Shown one piece after another: positions 36,747 to 46,097 of a stretch of DNA of 64,000 nucleotides (position 1 is its first letter; each line of letters opens with the position of its first letter). Under the pieces are notes generated by a model, which had not been told where the DNA came from, ran no database searches, and saw nothing but the letters and a program-made list of their open reading frames with translations. The DNA comes from JBJXGV01 sp046160485 (GTDB lineage Bacteria; Orphanbacterota; Orphanbacteria; JBJXGV01). The stretch lies in contig JBJXGV010000015.1 in assembly GCA_046160485.1 (NCBI GenBank), positions 44,750 to 108,749 on the forward strand, in the 5' to 3' direction. Both the position numbers and the translations under genes were made by a program.

Positions 36747-38312
36747 ATGAGACACCTCCCTCTCAACGCCATTGTCTTCATCTCGGGCGCGTCCGTTCTC
36801 GCCATCGAGATCCTCGGCACGCGCATCCTCGGGCCGTTCTACGGCGTGAGCCTGTTCCTCTGGTCCGCGCTCATCACGGTGACGCTCGTCGCGCTCTCCG
36901 CCGGGTACTGGATCGGCGGCCGCTGCGCGGATCGCGGCGCGAGGATCGCGCACCTCGGCGCGTTCCTCGCGGGCGCAGGCGTGTGGCTCCTCCTCATCCC
37001 GTGGATTCGCCGCCCGCTGCTTGCGATCGCCGAACCGTTCGGCCTGCGCGCCGCGGTGCTCGTCGCGGCGTTTGTCCTCTTCGCCCCGCCGCTCACGCTC
37101 CTCGGCATGGTCAGCCCGTTCGTGATCCGCATCAAAACCGAAAGCGTCGAGCGCGTCGGCCGGACGGCGGGAGACCTCTTCGCGATCTCGACGCTCGCGA
37201 GCGTGATCTCCGCGCTCGCGACGGGCTTTTGGCTGATTCCGACCGTCGGCGTCGCGCGCCTCACGCAGATGATCGGCGCGTTTCTCCTCGCGGGGGCGGC
37301 GATCGCGTGGCTCGCGGATCGCGCCGAACGGCGCGCGCGCACAAGCGCGGCGGCACTCATCGCGCTCCTCATCGCCGCGGCGGGCCTCGTGCTCAACACG
37401 GGCCACACGTTTTCGTCTTCGCGAGCCGGCGCCGGCAGCGTCGTGGTGAGTCAGACCGAGAGCGCGTACGCGGAGATTCGAGTCATCGACGACGACGAGA
37501 AGCGCTTCCTTCTCATCGACGGCGGCATTCACACCGTCGTCGCGCCCGAATCGTGGGAGACCTATTTCGCGTACGTGCCCGTCACGAACATCGTCCAGCT
37601 CTTCTTCGATGAACCGGGCCGCATGCTCCTCGTTGGTCTCGGCGGCGGCTCGATCGCGAAGAACTTCTCGGCTTCGGGATGGAGGGTCGACGCGGTGGAG
37701 ATCGATCCGGCCGTCGCGCGCATCGCGCGCGAGCAGTTCGGCCTCGAGCGCGCCGACGCGACCGTCTACGAAGCGGACGGGCGGCGATTCCTCGACACGA
37801 ACGCGACGCGCTACGACGCCGTGATTCTCGACGCATTCGGCAGCAGCTCGATTCCGTTTCATCTCGTCACGGAAGAGGCGTTCGCGCTGATCGCGTCGCG
37901 CCTCGAGCCCGGCGGAATCCTCGCGATCAACATCGAAGCGGTCGGATGGCGCGATCCGATCGTCGCGCGGTTCACGAGCACGCTGCGCCGCGTCTTCGCG
38001 AACGTGTCGGCGCTACCGACGTCGGAGCCGCCCGACGCGCTCGGCAACCTCATCCTGCTCGCCTCGCAGCGCGCGCTCGAGTTTCCCGAGGACCGCTTGG
38101 AGCGGCCGTACGCGTATCTCCCCGAGCCCTACAATCACTGGTGCGCCGTCCAGAAGAACCACGCGTGGAACAATCGATTCGAGCCCGACACCAAGGGCGC
38201 TCAGCCCTTTACCGACGATCTCAACTCGGTCGACCTGCTCGCGGAGCGCGTCAATCTCGCCGCGCGGCGATCGCTGCACGCGTCCGAGAGTCTGCTCGGC
38301 GTGAGCTGGTAG
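36747..38312 (+). CDS. fused transporter-like membrane / spermidine synthase-like protein
   Basis: Member of the fused membrane-domain/spermidine-synthase family. The 521-residue protein has an N-terminal block of about seven to eight transmembrane helices (residues 1-225) and a C-terminal soluble Rossmann methyltransferase-like domain (about 235-470) with LLVGLGGGSIAKNF, VDAVEIDPAVARIA and YDAVILDAFGSSSIP, as in polyamine synthases. True aminopropyltransferase activity is uncertain; many fusions of this type are uncharacterised. The start at 36747 is preferred over 36732 because the predicted -10 covers 36732. It is divergent from uvrA and convergent with a secreted protease, with a strong hairpin between. 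Confidence 0.82.
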   Translation: MRHLPLNAIVFISGASVLAIEILGTRILGPFYGVSLFLWSALITVTLVALSAGYWIGGRCADRGARIAHLGAFLAGAGVWLLLIPWIRRPLLAIAEPFGLRAAVLVAAFVLFAPPLTLLGMVSPFVIRIKTESVERVGRTAGDLFAISTLASVISALATGFWLIPTVGVARLTQMIGAFLLAGAAIAWLADRAERRARTSAAALIALLIAAAGLVLNTGHTFSSSRAGAGSVVVSQTESAYAEIRVIDDDEKRFLLIDGGIHTVVAPESWETYFAYVPVTNIVQLFFDEPGRMLLVGLGGGSIAKNFSASGWRVDAVEIDPAVARIAREQFGLERADATVYEADGRRFLDTNATRYDAVILDAFGSSSIPFHLVTEEAFALIASRLEPGGILAINIEAVGWRDPIVARFTSTLRRVFANVSALPTSEPPDALGNLILLASQRALEFPEDRLERPYAYLPEPYNHWCAVQKNHAWNNRFEPDTKGAQPFTDDLNSVDLLAERVNLAARRSLHASESLLGVSW

Positions 38313-38349
38313 ACGCGCCGGCGCGTCACACGCCGCTCGTGTAAACACA

Positions 38350-38381
38350 AACGCCCGCGCCTCCGAAGAGACGCGGGCGTT
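38350..38381. terminator. Bidirectional hairpin terminator
   Basis: A perfect 10-bp stem AACGCCCGCG/CGCGGGCGTT, extended inward by CTC-CGAA-GAG across one mismatch. It sits between the convergent genes ending at 38312 (+) and 38438 (-). No long T-run, but the symmetric stem would act on both strands. Confidence 0.65.
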
Positions 38382-38437
38382 GCTACGAGTTTGGCTCGCG
38401 CGCTACGAAGCGTGCGCGGACCAGCCTGCCGCTACTG

Positions 38438-39589
38438 CTAGTTGCCCACCATCGTCGCGCCGTAGTGGCTCAGCACGCTGTTGATCGGGTTCGCGATCGC
38501 GATCGCAGAGGTGTTGCACGAGACGCTTCCCGCGAAAAGCAGACCGACCGCGCGCGGGTTCGTCGCGACGTCCTGCACCATGAGCGAACCCGAGTCGCCG
38601 CCGTCGAGAAACGCGCAACGGCGATTCGACGTGATGATCTGCCCGGTGAACGTCTTGTTGAACGCGGATCCGCCGGCGCACTCGTTCTCGTAGCCGATAG
38701 TCACAGTGCCGTTGATCCCGGTCACGGTAGCTCGCGAGAGACCCGTCGTCCGGCCGCTCTTCTTGACGAGCTGTCCGATTGCCGCTGCCTGCGTCGTCGC
38801 CGAGATCGTGCCGACCTCGAGAATCGCGCCCGTCGAAGAAACCATTCCCGACGTGACCTGCGCGATGCCAGCGTCGATGTTGGCGCTCGGAAGACTGCCG
38901 CCCGACGCGACGAGAGTCGCGACGTTTTGCGACGACGCCGCGTTGCAGCCGACGTCGATGAGCGCCGGCTGAATCACAGGATCGCCCGCGGTCGCGACGC
39001 GACCGTTGCCGCCCGAAACGATGTCCGAGTAGAGAACGTGCCAATTGCTCAGGATGTACTGGGAGCCGCCTATCTGCACCAGCGACCCGAGGGTTCCGCC
39101 GCAGCAGAAGCCGTTCGCGAGGTCGTAGCGCCAGCCGCCCGACGTGCCGAGCTGGATCGGAGGCGTCTGAATCGTGCGATGGTTCACGCCGCCGCCGCCG
39201 CTCTTGCGCGCGATCAGCTTGCCCGTGACCTGCACGACCACCGGCACGCCGTCGAGCGACGTCGGCACCATTCCGGTAACGAGTTCTTCCTGCGCGAAGA
39301 CGAGAATCGCGGGCTCGCCCTTTTCGGTGAGGCCCGTCGCGGTTCCGACGATCAGCGGGCTCTCCATCAACTCGGGAGTGTGAATCTCCTGGATCGCCAT
39401 GACTTGTTGAATACGCGGATTCGACGGTGAGAACCGCGCGAGATCATTCTCGAGTTCAGGCCCCGAGGGGTCGGCGGGATTGCCGCCGTTGTCGTTCGCG
39501 CAGCCCGACCAGAGCAGCATCGCGAAGATCGCCGCGGCGGCGACCGGGAAGAGTGTGCGGCGGAACGGTGGGGCGGTGCGTTTCAACAT
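38438..39589 (-). CDS. exported trypsin-like serine protease, probable lipoprotein
   Basis: 383-residue precursor with a signal sequence ending in a possible lipobox (SGC, Cys30) and a short disordered linker. A chymotrypsin-fold domain follows: His184 in LSNWHVLY, Asp239 in NIDAGIAQV and Ser333 in DGGDSGSLMV form a plausible catalytic triad. Pairs of cysteines (FCCGG, Cys215, Cys304, Cys325, Cys358) suggest disulfides outside the cytoplasm. ATG at 39589 is preceded by AGGAGG. It has its own promoter about 60 bases upstream and ends at a bidirectional hairpin, so it is a single-gene unit. Substrate unknown; it could process surface proteins such as the Cys-rich ones nearby, which is speculation. 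Confidence 0.85.
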   Translation of the reverse strand: MLKRTAPPFRRTLFPVAAAAIFAMLLWSGCANDNGGNPADPSGPELENDLARFSPSNPRIQQVMAIQEIHTPELMESPLIVGTATGLTEKGEPAILVFAQEELVTGMVPTSLDGVPVVVQVTGKLIARKSGGGGVNHRTIQTPPIQLGTSGGWRYDLANGFCCGGTLGSLVQIGGSQYILSNWHVLYSDIVSGGNGRVATAGDPVIQPALIDVGCNAASSQNVATLVASGGSLPSANIDAGIAQVTSGMVSSTGAILEVGTISATTQAAAIGQLVKKSGRTTGLSRATVTGINGTVTIGYENECAGGSAFNKTFTGQIITSNRRCAFLDGGDSGSLMVQDVATNPRAVGLLFAGSVSCNTSAIAIANPINSVLSHYGATMVGN

Positions 39590-39642
39590 AGTGACCTCCT
39601 GGATGGGGTTGGGGCCGAGGTCAAGCAAATGATGTGGCGGCA

Positions 39643-39672
39643 ATGCTAAATCCGCGCTGTGAATCGCGTCAA
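39643..39672 (-). promoter_or_regulatory. Sigma-70-type promoter for the secreted protease gene
   Basis: Minus strand: TTGACG (39672-39667), 18-base spacer, TAGCAT (39648-39643). The same -10 hexamer and spacing occur before the Cys-rich gene at 46098. Confidence 0.55.
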
Positions 39673-39703
39673 CGCGGATCTTCACGCGCGCGCCAAGTCA
39701 GCG

Positions 39704-41716
39704 TCATTGCGCGGCGAGCTGGGCGGCGAACTGCCGCGCCGCGGGCCCGGCCTGCGGGTGATCGAGAAGCGGCGCGATGACGGATCTCGCCTCATCGCGG
39801 CGCCCGACGATGGCGAGAGTTCGCGCGAGACCCATCCGAACATCGACGCGAGAGGGATCGCGTCCCAGCGCCGCCGTGAGCGGGTCGAGCGCCTGCGCGC
39901 CGCGGCCCGCCATCGCGAGCGTCACCGCGTAGTCGCCGAGCGTCTTCGCGTCGCCGGGCTGAATCGCGAGGCTCCCCTCGAAGACGCGAATGGCCTCGTC
40001 GAAGCGGCCGCGCCGCGCCTCGTGATTCGCGATTAGCGCAAGGGCGCGCCATTCGCGTGCGTCGATCGCGAGCGCGCGCCGCGCCGCCGCCGCGCCCTCG
40101 TCGCCGCGCCCGAGCGCGAAGTATGCGCCCGCGAGTCCGAGATGGCCGCCCGCCTCGTCGGGACGGCAGCGCGTCACCAACTCGAAATAGGGAAGCGCCT
40201 CGCCCCATCGTCCGAGTTTGCCGAGCAGCGGCGCCATGAACGCCGCGCCGTACCCGAGCGCGTGCGGCGAGAGCACCGACTCGTTGGCGATGATCGCGCG
40301 AGCGCGCGCGATCCCCGCGGCGGCATCACGGTTGACGAGAACGAACGCGAGCAAGTTCGGCATCTGCACGGCGGCGACGATGACCGCGATGGCGCGCAGC
40401 GAGCGCGCCGGCGACCCCGCGAGCGCGCCGGACGCGGCGCGCGACGCGAGGAGCGCGGCCAGAAGCGCGAGCGGAATCGCCGCGAAGGCGAAGAGATCCC
40501 AATCGCGCGCGACGCCGATCTCTGCGTTGAACACGAAGAGGAATGCGAGCGCGCCCGCCGCGGCGATCGCCAGAAACACCGTTCGGTGCTCCGAGAGCGC
40601 GCCGCGCCCGCGCCGCGTACAGAGCGCAGCGACGATCAGCGCGATTCCCGCAGGGAGCAAGAGTAGGAGCGCGTTCGCGATTTCGAGAAGGTGCCTCGGC
40701 GACAAAAACGCGAATGCGCGGTAGTACGCCTCCCCCGGCAGAACGAGAAGGTGTCGCCCGAGATCGCCGCCGCTCAATCCTGGATCGCGCGCAAGCCTGA
40801 TGAGGAACACGGCGACCGCGACTAGGGCAAGAGTCATCAGCGCGCCGAGCCATGCGGCCCGGCGAGCGCGGCCGCTGTCGCGCGATCGGCGCCAGTCACT
40901 CAACGCGAGGTACGCGAACGACGGTATCAGTGTGAATGCGACGAAGTGAAAACCCATCGCCGCGAGAAGCGCTGCGAACGCGAGCGCAAGAGGCCGGCGC
41001 GCGCTCGCGCAGTCCGCTCCGAATGCGCAGTAGACGAGGATTGCCGGAACGACGAACGCGTAGTTTTCGACGTATCCCGCGAAGAGCGCCGCGGCGCCGC
41101 ACGTCAGCAGAAGCGCGCGGCTCATCCACACCTCCCCCGCGCGGGCAACGTCCGCGAGGTCGCCGGATGCGGATGCGCTCGGTTCCCGCATCGGTTCCCG
41201 CACGCGAGTGACGCGAAACACGATGACCACGTAAGCGACCCCGGCCAGCACACTCGTCGCCGCGACGAGATCGTTGGGCGCGATACGAAAGAGGCTGTCG
41301 GCCGCGCGCGCAAGGTTGTAGTTGATCGCCGTAGTGAGGTACGCGTGACCGTCGGTACCGACGCGCCGCGTCTCGTAGAAGACGAGCATCGCCTTCGCGT
41401 CGCCGAGGAAGTAGAGCCGCTCGCGGAGCCACCAGAGAGTTGCCGCGAGCGCCGCGAGTCCGTAGGCGATCGCGACGCGCGTGCGCGGCACGCTCTCGAA
41501 GATGCGCGCGACGCGCGGCGCCGCAACGATCGTCACCGCAGCGGCGGCGATGAGCGCCGCGCGGAGCGTCGCGGGAAGAAACGCACCCGCGTGAACGCCC
41601 CAATGCAAACCGGACGAGTTGCTCCACGCGACCGCGTAGATGGCGAGAACTCCGAGCCCAGCGATCTGCTCGATCGTCAGGCGTGGCGTGCCCGAATCTC
41701 GCGGCGCCGATTCCAC
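39704..41716 (-). CDS. polytopic membrane protein with C-terminal TPR repeats
   Basis: 670-residue protein: about ten to twelve predicted transmembrane helices over residues 15-450, including a periplasmic loop with RLYFLGDAKAMLVFYETRRV, then a soluble TPR region (about 480-665, e.g. AGAYFALGRGDEGAAAARRAL and RGRFDEAIRVFEGSLAIQP). The layout resembles glycosyltransferase-C-like or oligosaccharide-processing membrane proteins, but I see no definitive catalytic motif. The GTG start at 41716 lies one base after the stop of the next TPR membrane protein, so the two form an operon. It probably acts in envelope glycan or protein glycosylation; this is inferred. Confidence 0.75.
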   Translation of the reverse strand: MESAPRDSGTPRLTIEQIAGLGVLAIYAVAWSNSSGLHWGVHAGAFLPATLRAALIAAAAVTIVAAPRVARIFESVPRTRVAIAYGLAALAATLWWLRERLYFLGDAKAMLVFYETRRVGTDGHAYLTTAINYNLARAADSLFRIAPNDLVAATSVLAGVAYVVIVFRVTRVREPMREPSASASGDLADVARAGEVWMSRALLLTCGAAALFAGYVENYAFVVPAILVYCAFGADCASARRPLALAFAALLAAMGFHFVAFTLIPSFAYLALSDWRRSRDSGRARRAAWLGALMTLALVAVAVFLIRLARDPGLSGGDLGRHLLVLPGEAYYRAFAFLSPRHLLEIANALLLLLPAGIALIVAALCTRRGRGALSEHRTVFLAIAAAGALAFLFVFNAEIGVARDWDLFAFAAIPLALLAALLASRAASGALAGSPARSLRAIAVIVAAVQMPNLLAFVLVNRDAAAGIARARAIIANESVLSPHALGYGAAFMAPLLGKLGRWGEALPYFELVTRCRPDEAGGHLGLAGAYFALGRGDEGAAAARRALAIDAREWRALALIANHEARRGRFDEAIRVFEGSLAIQPGDAKTLGDYAVTLAMAGRGAQALDPLTAALGRDPSRVDVRMGLARTLAIVGRRDEARSVIAPLLDHPQAGPAARQFAAQLAAQ

Positions 41717-41717
41717 T

Positions 41718-43607
41718 TTATGGCGCTCCGGCGGCTTGCGGACCTTCCGGTGGCAACGAGGGACGAAGCCGCCGCGCCGTCTCGTAGCTCGCCCGTGCGC
41801 CTGCTGCGTCGCCGAGCGACGCGAGCGCGGTCGCGAGATTCTTGTGCGCCTCCCACGAATCCGGATCCGCCGACGCCGCGGCGCGAAACTCCTCCGCGGC
41901 CTCGCGCGTCCGCCCCAATCGCGCGAGCACGCCGCCCGCGTTGTTGCGCGCGCGCGCGTCCCCGGGCTGCAGGCGGATCGCCGCGCGCAAGTGGTCGAGC
42001 GCCTCGTCGTAGCGCCCCGCCTTCGCGAGGAGCGCTCCGAGGTTCGCGTGTGCGGCGCCGAAGCGCGGCTTCGATGCGAGAGCGGCCTCGTAGGCGCTCG
42101 CGGCGTCGTCGATGCGACCCTCGCGCGCGAGAATCACGCCGAGCGCGTTGTGCGCGTCCGCGAAATCCGCGCGAAGCCGAATCGCCTCCGAGAAGAGCCG
42201 CTTCGCCTCGGCTCCATCGCCGCCTTTGCCCGCGACAAGACCGAGATTGTAGTGCGCGTCGGCGTAGTCGGGGTTGGCGCGGATCGCGTCGGAATAGAAC
42301 CGCGCGGCGTCGGCGTCGCGCCCGTCGCGCGCGGCGACGACGCCCAGCCCTGTGTTCGCGACCCAGCTCCGCGGGTTTACCCCCAGCGCATGCTCGAAGA
42401 GGGTGCGCGTGTCGCGCCACACGCCCACCTGCCGCGCGCTTCGAACTCCGAGCACGCATGCGAGCACGATAGTCGAGACAACGACGGCTCGCGGGTTCGC
42501 GCGCGCCGCAACGAACGCGACCGCCATCGCGGGCCCAAGCATCGCAAGGTAGAGATAGCGATCCGCGACCGTCGAGTATTCCTGGAACCCGAACGGAATC
42601 AATCCAAGCACGGGAAGCAGCGCGGCGGCGAACAACGCGATCGCCGCGAAGAACTGCCGCGTGCGGCGACGCGACAACCACGCCGCGGCCACGAGTGCGA
42701 TGAGGGCGACGCACGGCGCGACGAACAATCCCTCCGCGACAACGCGCTTGGGCGTGCGCCCGTAATCGGCCGCGAGCGCGGCCGGCCACGCGAGTTTGCC
42801 GAGGTAGAACGCGATCGCGTCGCACGCGATGAGCGGTCTGTGCCAAAGCGGAGAGCCGGCGGCGAGCGAGCCGCCCGGTTGCGCACGCATCGTGACGATC
42901 GCCCAGACGACGGCGATCGCGCACCATGCAACAAGAATCGGCGCCACCCGGCGCGTTCGCGCGTCGCCGCGGCCGCGTTCGAGGAGCCACGTAAGAATCG
43001 GTACGACCGTGGCGCTCGGCTTCGCGAGGAGCGCGAGGAAGAAGGCGATCGTTGCGAGAGCGAGACCAGTCATAGCGCGGCTCGGGCCGCCGAAACGATT
43101 CGGATCGTCGCTCCGCTCGGCGGATGCATGCAGGTAGAGCGCGATCGCCGTCAACGCGAAGACTCCGCTCAGAAGATCCTTCAGCCCCGTGGCCCACGCG
43201 ACGGCTTCGACCTGAACGGGGTGGAGCGCGAAGACGATCGCGCCGCACATCGCCGCCAGATCCACGCGCACGATCGCGCGCAACAGAACGAACACGAGGC
43301 AGGCTGCGATCGCGTGGAGTGCGAGATTCGCGAGATGAAAGAGCGACGCGTCAAGCCGGCCGCGCACTGCGTCACGTGGCGCGAACGCGGCGATCGCGCT
43401 CCACGCCGTGTACGTGAGCGGCGCGTACAACTTCGCGTACGGCGCGCTCCAAAATGCCGCGACACTCGAGGGCGTCACCGGATTCAGGCCAGGATTCTCG
43501 AAGATGTTCGGACCGTCGTCCCAATCGACGAATTCGTGACGGACGCCGCGCCCGAAGACGAGCACGATGACCGCGACGAGAATCGCGAAGGGAGCCAGCC
43601 GGCGCAT
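41718..43607 (-). CDS. TMTC-like membrane protein with TPR repeats (putative O-glycosyltransferase)
   Basis: 629-residue protein resembling the TMTC/PMT-TPR group. After the first helix comes an acidic motif (FVDWDDGPNIFENPGL), then HLANLALHAIAACLVFVLLR and FALHPVQVEAVAWATGLKD, segments typical of these proteins. About ten helices reach residue ~385, followed by six or so TPR repeats (e.g. YADAHYNLGLVAGKGGDGAE). I chose ATG 43607 over 43655: the shorter form starts at the first helix and a TAAATT box ends seven bases before it. It is operonic with the TPR membrane protein downstream and divergent from the kinase gene. Glycosyltransferase activity is inferred from family resemblance. Confidence 0.8.
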   Translation of the reverse strand: MRRLAPFAILVAVIVLVFGRGVRHEFVDWDDGPNIFENPGLNPVTPSSVAAFWSAPYAKLYAPLTYTAWSAIAAFAPRDAVRGRLDASLFHLANLALHAIAACLVFVLLRAIVRVDLAAMCGAIVFALHPVQVEAVAWATGLKDLLSGVFALTAIALYLHASAERSDDPNRFGGPSRAMTGLALATIAFFLALLAKPSATVVPILTWLLERGRGDARTRRVAPILVAWCAIAVVWAIVTMRAQPGGSLAAGSPLWHRPLIACDAIAFYLGKLAWPAALAADYGRTPKRVVAEGLFVAPCVALIALVAAAWLSRRRTRQFFAAIALFAAALLPVLGLIPFGFQEYSTVADRYLYLAMLGPAMAVAFVAARANPRAVVVSTIVLACVLGVRSARQVGVWRDTRTLFEHALGVNPRSWVANTGLGVVAARDGRDADAARFYSDAIRANPDYADAHYNLGLVAGKGGDGAEAKRLFSEAIRLRADFADAHNALGVILAREGRIDDAASAYEAALASKPRFGAAHANLGALLAKAGRYDEALDHLRAAIRLQPGDARARNNAGGVLARLGRTREAAEEFRAAASADPDSWEAHKNLATALASLGDAAGARASYETARRLRPSLPPEGPQAAGAP

Positions 43608-43614
43608 GACGGCC

Positions 43615-43620
43615 AATTTA
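43615..43620 (-). promoter_or_regulatory. Candidate -10 box of a leaderless promoter
   Basis: TAAATT (43620-43615, minus strand) ends seven bases before the ATG at 43607; no Shine-Dalgarno precedes this ATG and no strong -35 is visible. Confidence 0.35.
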
Positions 43621-43662
43621 CCGCGGCCGCGGCGTGCGTGAAACGACTTCTCCATGACGGAG

Positions 43663-43671
43663 TGCTAGAAT
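43663..43671 (+). promoter_or_regulatory. Extended -10 box of a leaderless kinase promoter
   Basis: TGC (43663-43665) followed by TAGAAT (43666-43671, five of six to consensus), eight bases before the kinase ATG at 43680. No Shine-Dalgarno fits in between. Confidence 0.5.
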
Positions 43672-43679
43672 GCCCCGCG

Positions 43680-45932
43680 ATGCAGCGCATTCAACACTAT
43701 CGAATTCTCGAAAAGCTCGGCCAGGGCGGGATGGGCGTCGTCTACGCGGCGCACGACGAGCGGCTCGACCGGCGTATCGCGATCAAGACGATCGCCGCCG
43801 CGTCGACGGACACGACCGCGCGCGAGCGGCTGTGGCGCGAGGCGCGCGCGGCCGCGAGCGTCAACCACCCGAACGTCTGCCAGATCTACGAGGTCGGCGA
43901 CGCGGAGGGCGAACTCTTCATCGCGATGGAGCTGCTCGAAGGCGAGCCGCTCTCCGCGCGGATCGCCGCGGGCGCTCTTCCGCTGACCGACGCTGTTCAC
44001 GTCGCGCTCGGCGTCCTCGCCGCGCTCGACGCGCTCGGAAAACGCGGTCTGGTCCACCGCGACCTGAAGCCGTCGAATATTTTTCTCACGCCGCACGGGG
44101 TGAAGCTCCTCGATTTCGGTTTGGCGCGCCCCGCGGTTGCGGCACACGGCGCGTCGACGGACGGGTCGACCGCGATCAACCTCACCGCGACGGGAGTGCT
44201 CATCGGCACGCCGCGCTACATGGCGCCGGAGCTATGGTCGGGAGAGCCGGCGCGCGGCCCCGCGGACATCTTCGCTCTCGGCGCGATCCTCTTCGAGATG
44301 CTCGCCGGGCGGCCGGCATTCGGCGGCGCGAGCATTCTCGAAATCTGCCGCGCCATCTCGCACGAGCATCCGCCGGCGCTCGTCGGCGGGAGCGCCGCCG
44401 CCGCCGTCGATCGCGTGATCCATCGCGCGCTCGAGAAGCGCCCCGAGGACCGCTACGCGAGCGCCGACGCGATGGCGCAAGAGCTGCGCGTCGCGCTCTC
44501 CGACACGCCGAGCGCGCCCGCCGCGCGCGTGCGGCCGATGACGCGCCTCATCGCGCTCCCATTCCGCGTCCTGCGCGCGGATCCCGAGACCGATTTCCTC
44601 GCGTACAGCGTTCCCGACGCGATCACGTCGTCGCTCTCGGGGCTCGATTCGCTCGTCGTGCGCTCGAGCGCGGCGGCAACGCGATTCGCGGGCGCGCAGC
44701 CGGAACTGCGCGCGCTCGCGTCGGAGACCGAGGTCGACGCCGCGCTCCTCGGGACGCTCATGCGCGTCGGCGACCAAGTCCGCGTCAGCGCGCAGCTCGT
44801 CGAGACACCGGCGGGAACGGTCCTTTGGTCGGGCGCCGTGCAGCTTCCGCTCCAGGATCTGTTTCAGCTTCAGGATCAGCTCACGCGACAGATCGTCGAA
44901 TCGCTCGCGCTTCCGCTCTCCGCGCGCGAGCGGATCGCGCTCGAGCACGATGTTCCGGCCAGCGCGCGCGCGTACGAGTTCTACCTCCGCGCGAATCAGA
45001 TCGGCCAAAAGACCGAGGAGCTGCCGGTCGCGCGCGACCTGTATCGCTCGTGCCTCGCGGAGGATCCCAACTACGCGCCGGCGTGGGCGCGCCTCGGACG
45101 CGTCTATCGCGTCATCGCGAAGTACGCGAGCGGCGACGTCGACGAAAACCGCGCGCTGGCGGCGCAGGCGTTTCGCCGCGCGCTCGAGCTCAACCCCGAC
45201 CTGCCGATCGCGCACAATCTCTACACGTATTTCGAGATCGAGGAGTTGGGCCAGGCGCCGGCGGCGATGGTGCGGCTCCTCGAGCGCGCGCAGTCGCGAC
45301 CCAACGACGCGAATCTCTTCGCGGGGCTCGTTCCGGCGTGCCGCTTTTCGGGCCTCCTCGACGCGTCGATCGAGGCCGACCGCCGCGCGCGCCGCATCGA
45401 TCCCACGGTGATGACGAGCGTTTCGTACACGCACGCGCTGAAAGGGGATTGGGAACGCGCGCTTCAGCAGTACGACGATCCGGACATCAAGGCGCTGTGT
45501 CTGGCCATGCTCGGCCGCGGCGAGGAGGCGCTCGAAATCTACGCGAGCTGGGAGAAGGTCGAGATGTCCGCCGTGACGCGCTCGCTCGTCCAAACCACGG
45601 CCGCGGCGATTCGCGGCGACCGCGCGGCGTGCGAGACGGCCGCGGCCGCGACGTTCGCCTCCAAGCTGCGCGACTCCGAGGCGATTTACGAGGCCGTTCG
45701 CAATCTCTCGCGCGTCGGATCGCCGGAGATGGCGATGATCGGCCTGCGCCGCGCGATCGAGGGCGGGTTCTACGCGGTGACCGCGTTCGAGCAAGACCCG
45801 TGGCTGGCGAGCGTACGCGCGCACAGCGACTATGCGGCGTTACTTGGCGTCGCGCGGGCGGGGCGCGAAGCCGCCGCGGCCGCGTACACCCGCGCCGGCG
45901 GTGAGCGCGTGCTCGGCGTCGCCGCGCACTAA
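43680..45932 (+). CDS. serine/threonine protein kinase with TolB-like and TPR domains
   Basis: 750-residue Hanks-type kinase. Kinase domain residues 1-275: P-loop GQGGMG (14-19), Lys36 in IAIKTI, catalytic HRDLKPSN (Asp128), DFG (Asp145) and APE (YMAPELWSG). Residues about 285-420 resemble the TolB N-terminal-like domain found fused to adenylate cyclases and kinases (LIALPFRVLRADPETDFLAY, LLGTLMRVGDQVRVSAQLVE). The C-terminal half is TPR-like (ELNPDLPIAHNLYTYFEIEE). No transmembrane helix separates the parts, so it is probably cytosolic. It diverges from two TPR membrane proteins, with overlapping control regions. Targets unknown. Confidence 0.92.
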   Translation: MQRIQHYRILEKLGQGGMGVVYAAHDERLDRRIAIKTIAAASTDTTARERLWREARAAASVNHPNVCQIYEVGDAEGELFIAMELLEGEPLSARIAAGALPLTDAVHVALGVLAALDALGKRGLVHRDLKPSNIFLTPHGVKLLDFGLARPAVAAHGASTDGSTAINLTATGVLIGTPRYMAPELWSGEPARGPADIFALGAILFEMLAGRPAFGGASILEICRAISHEHPPALVGGSAAAAVDRVIHRALEKRPEDRYASADAMAQELRVALSDTPSAPAARVRPMTRLIALPFRVLRADPETDFLAYSVPDAITSSLSGLDSLVVRSSAAATRFAGAQPELRALASETEVDAALLGTLMRVGDQVRVSAQLVETPAGTVLWSGAVQLPLQDLFQLQDQLTRQIVESLALPLSARERIALEHDVPASARAYEFYLRANQIGQKTEELPVARDLYRSCLAEDPNYAPAWARLGRVYRVIAKYASGDVDENRALAAQAFRRALELNPDLPIAHNLYTYFEIEELGQAPAAMVRLLERAQSRPNDANLFAGLVPACRFSGLLDASIEADRRARRIDPTVMTSVSYTHALKGDWERALQQYDDPDIKALCLAMLGRGEEALEIYASWEKVEMSAVTRSLVQTTAAAIRGDRAACETAAAATFASKLRDSEAIYEAVRNLSRVGSPEMAMIGLRRAIEGGFYAVTAFEQDPWLASVRAHSDYAALLGVARAGREAAAAAYTRAGGERVLGVAAH

Positions 45933-46025
45933 ATTCGCTCGCTAGATCTACGCCCGCGCGGCTGTACGTCAGGTGCGGCGTCGCGCTCGCCCGGAGCTCC
46001 CCAACGCGTGCAAACGATTCGCGCG

Positions 46026-46055
46026 TTGTGACCGGCGACCCGCGCGTGCTAGCAT
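46026..46055 (+). promoter_or_regulatory. Sigma-70-type promoter for the tandem Cys-rich genes
   Basis: TTGTGA (46026-46031), 18-base spacer, TAGCAT (46050-46055) preceded by TGC. Predicted start about 35 bases before the ATG at 46098. Confidence 0.55.
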
Positions 46056-46097
46056 CGTTTTGCAACGCCCCTCCCCTAGCCTGCAAGGAGGCGTTCC

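Noticed and set aside
38313..38437. Search for tRNA or other RNA genes in intergenic gaps
   Set aside because: No TPsiC-like or anticodon-arm pattern was recognisable in this or any other gap; only hairpins and promoters were supported.
43670..45904. Alternative plus-strand frame over the kinase starting at the ATG at 43670
   Set aside because: Its translation is Arg-rich with no domain motifs, while the frame from 43680 contains all kinase signatures.
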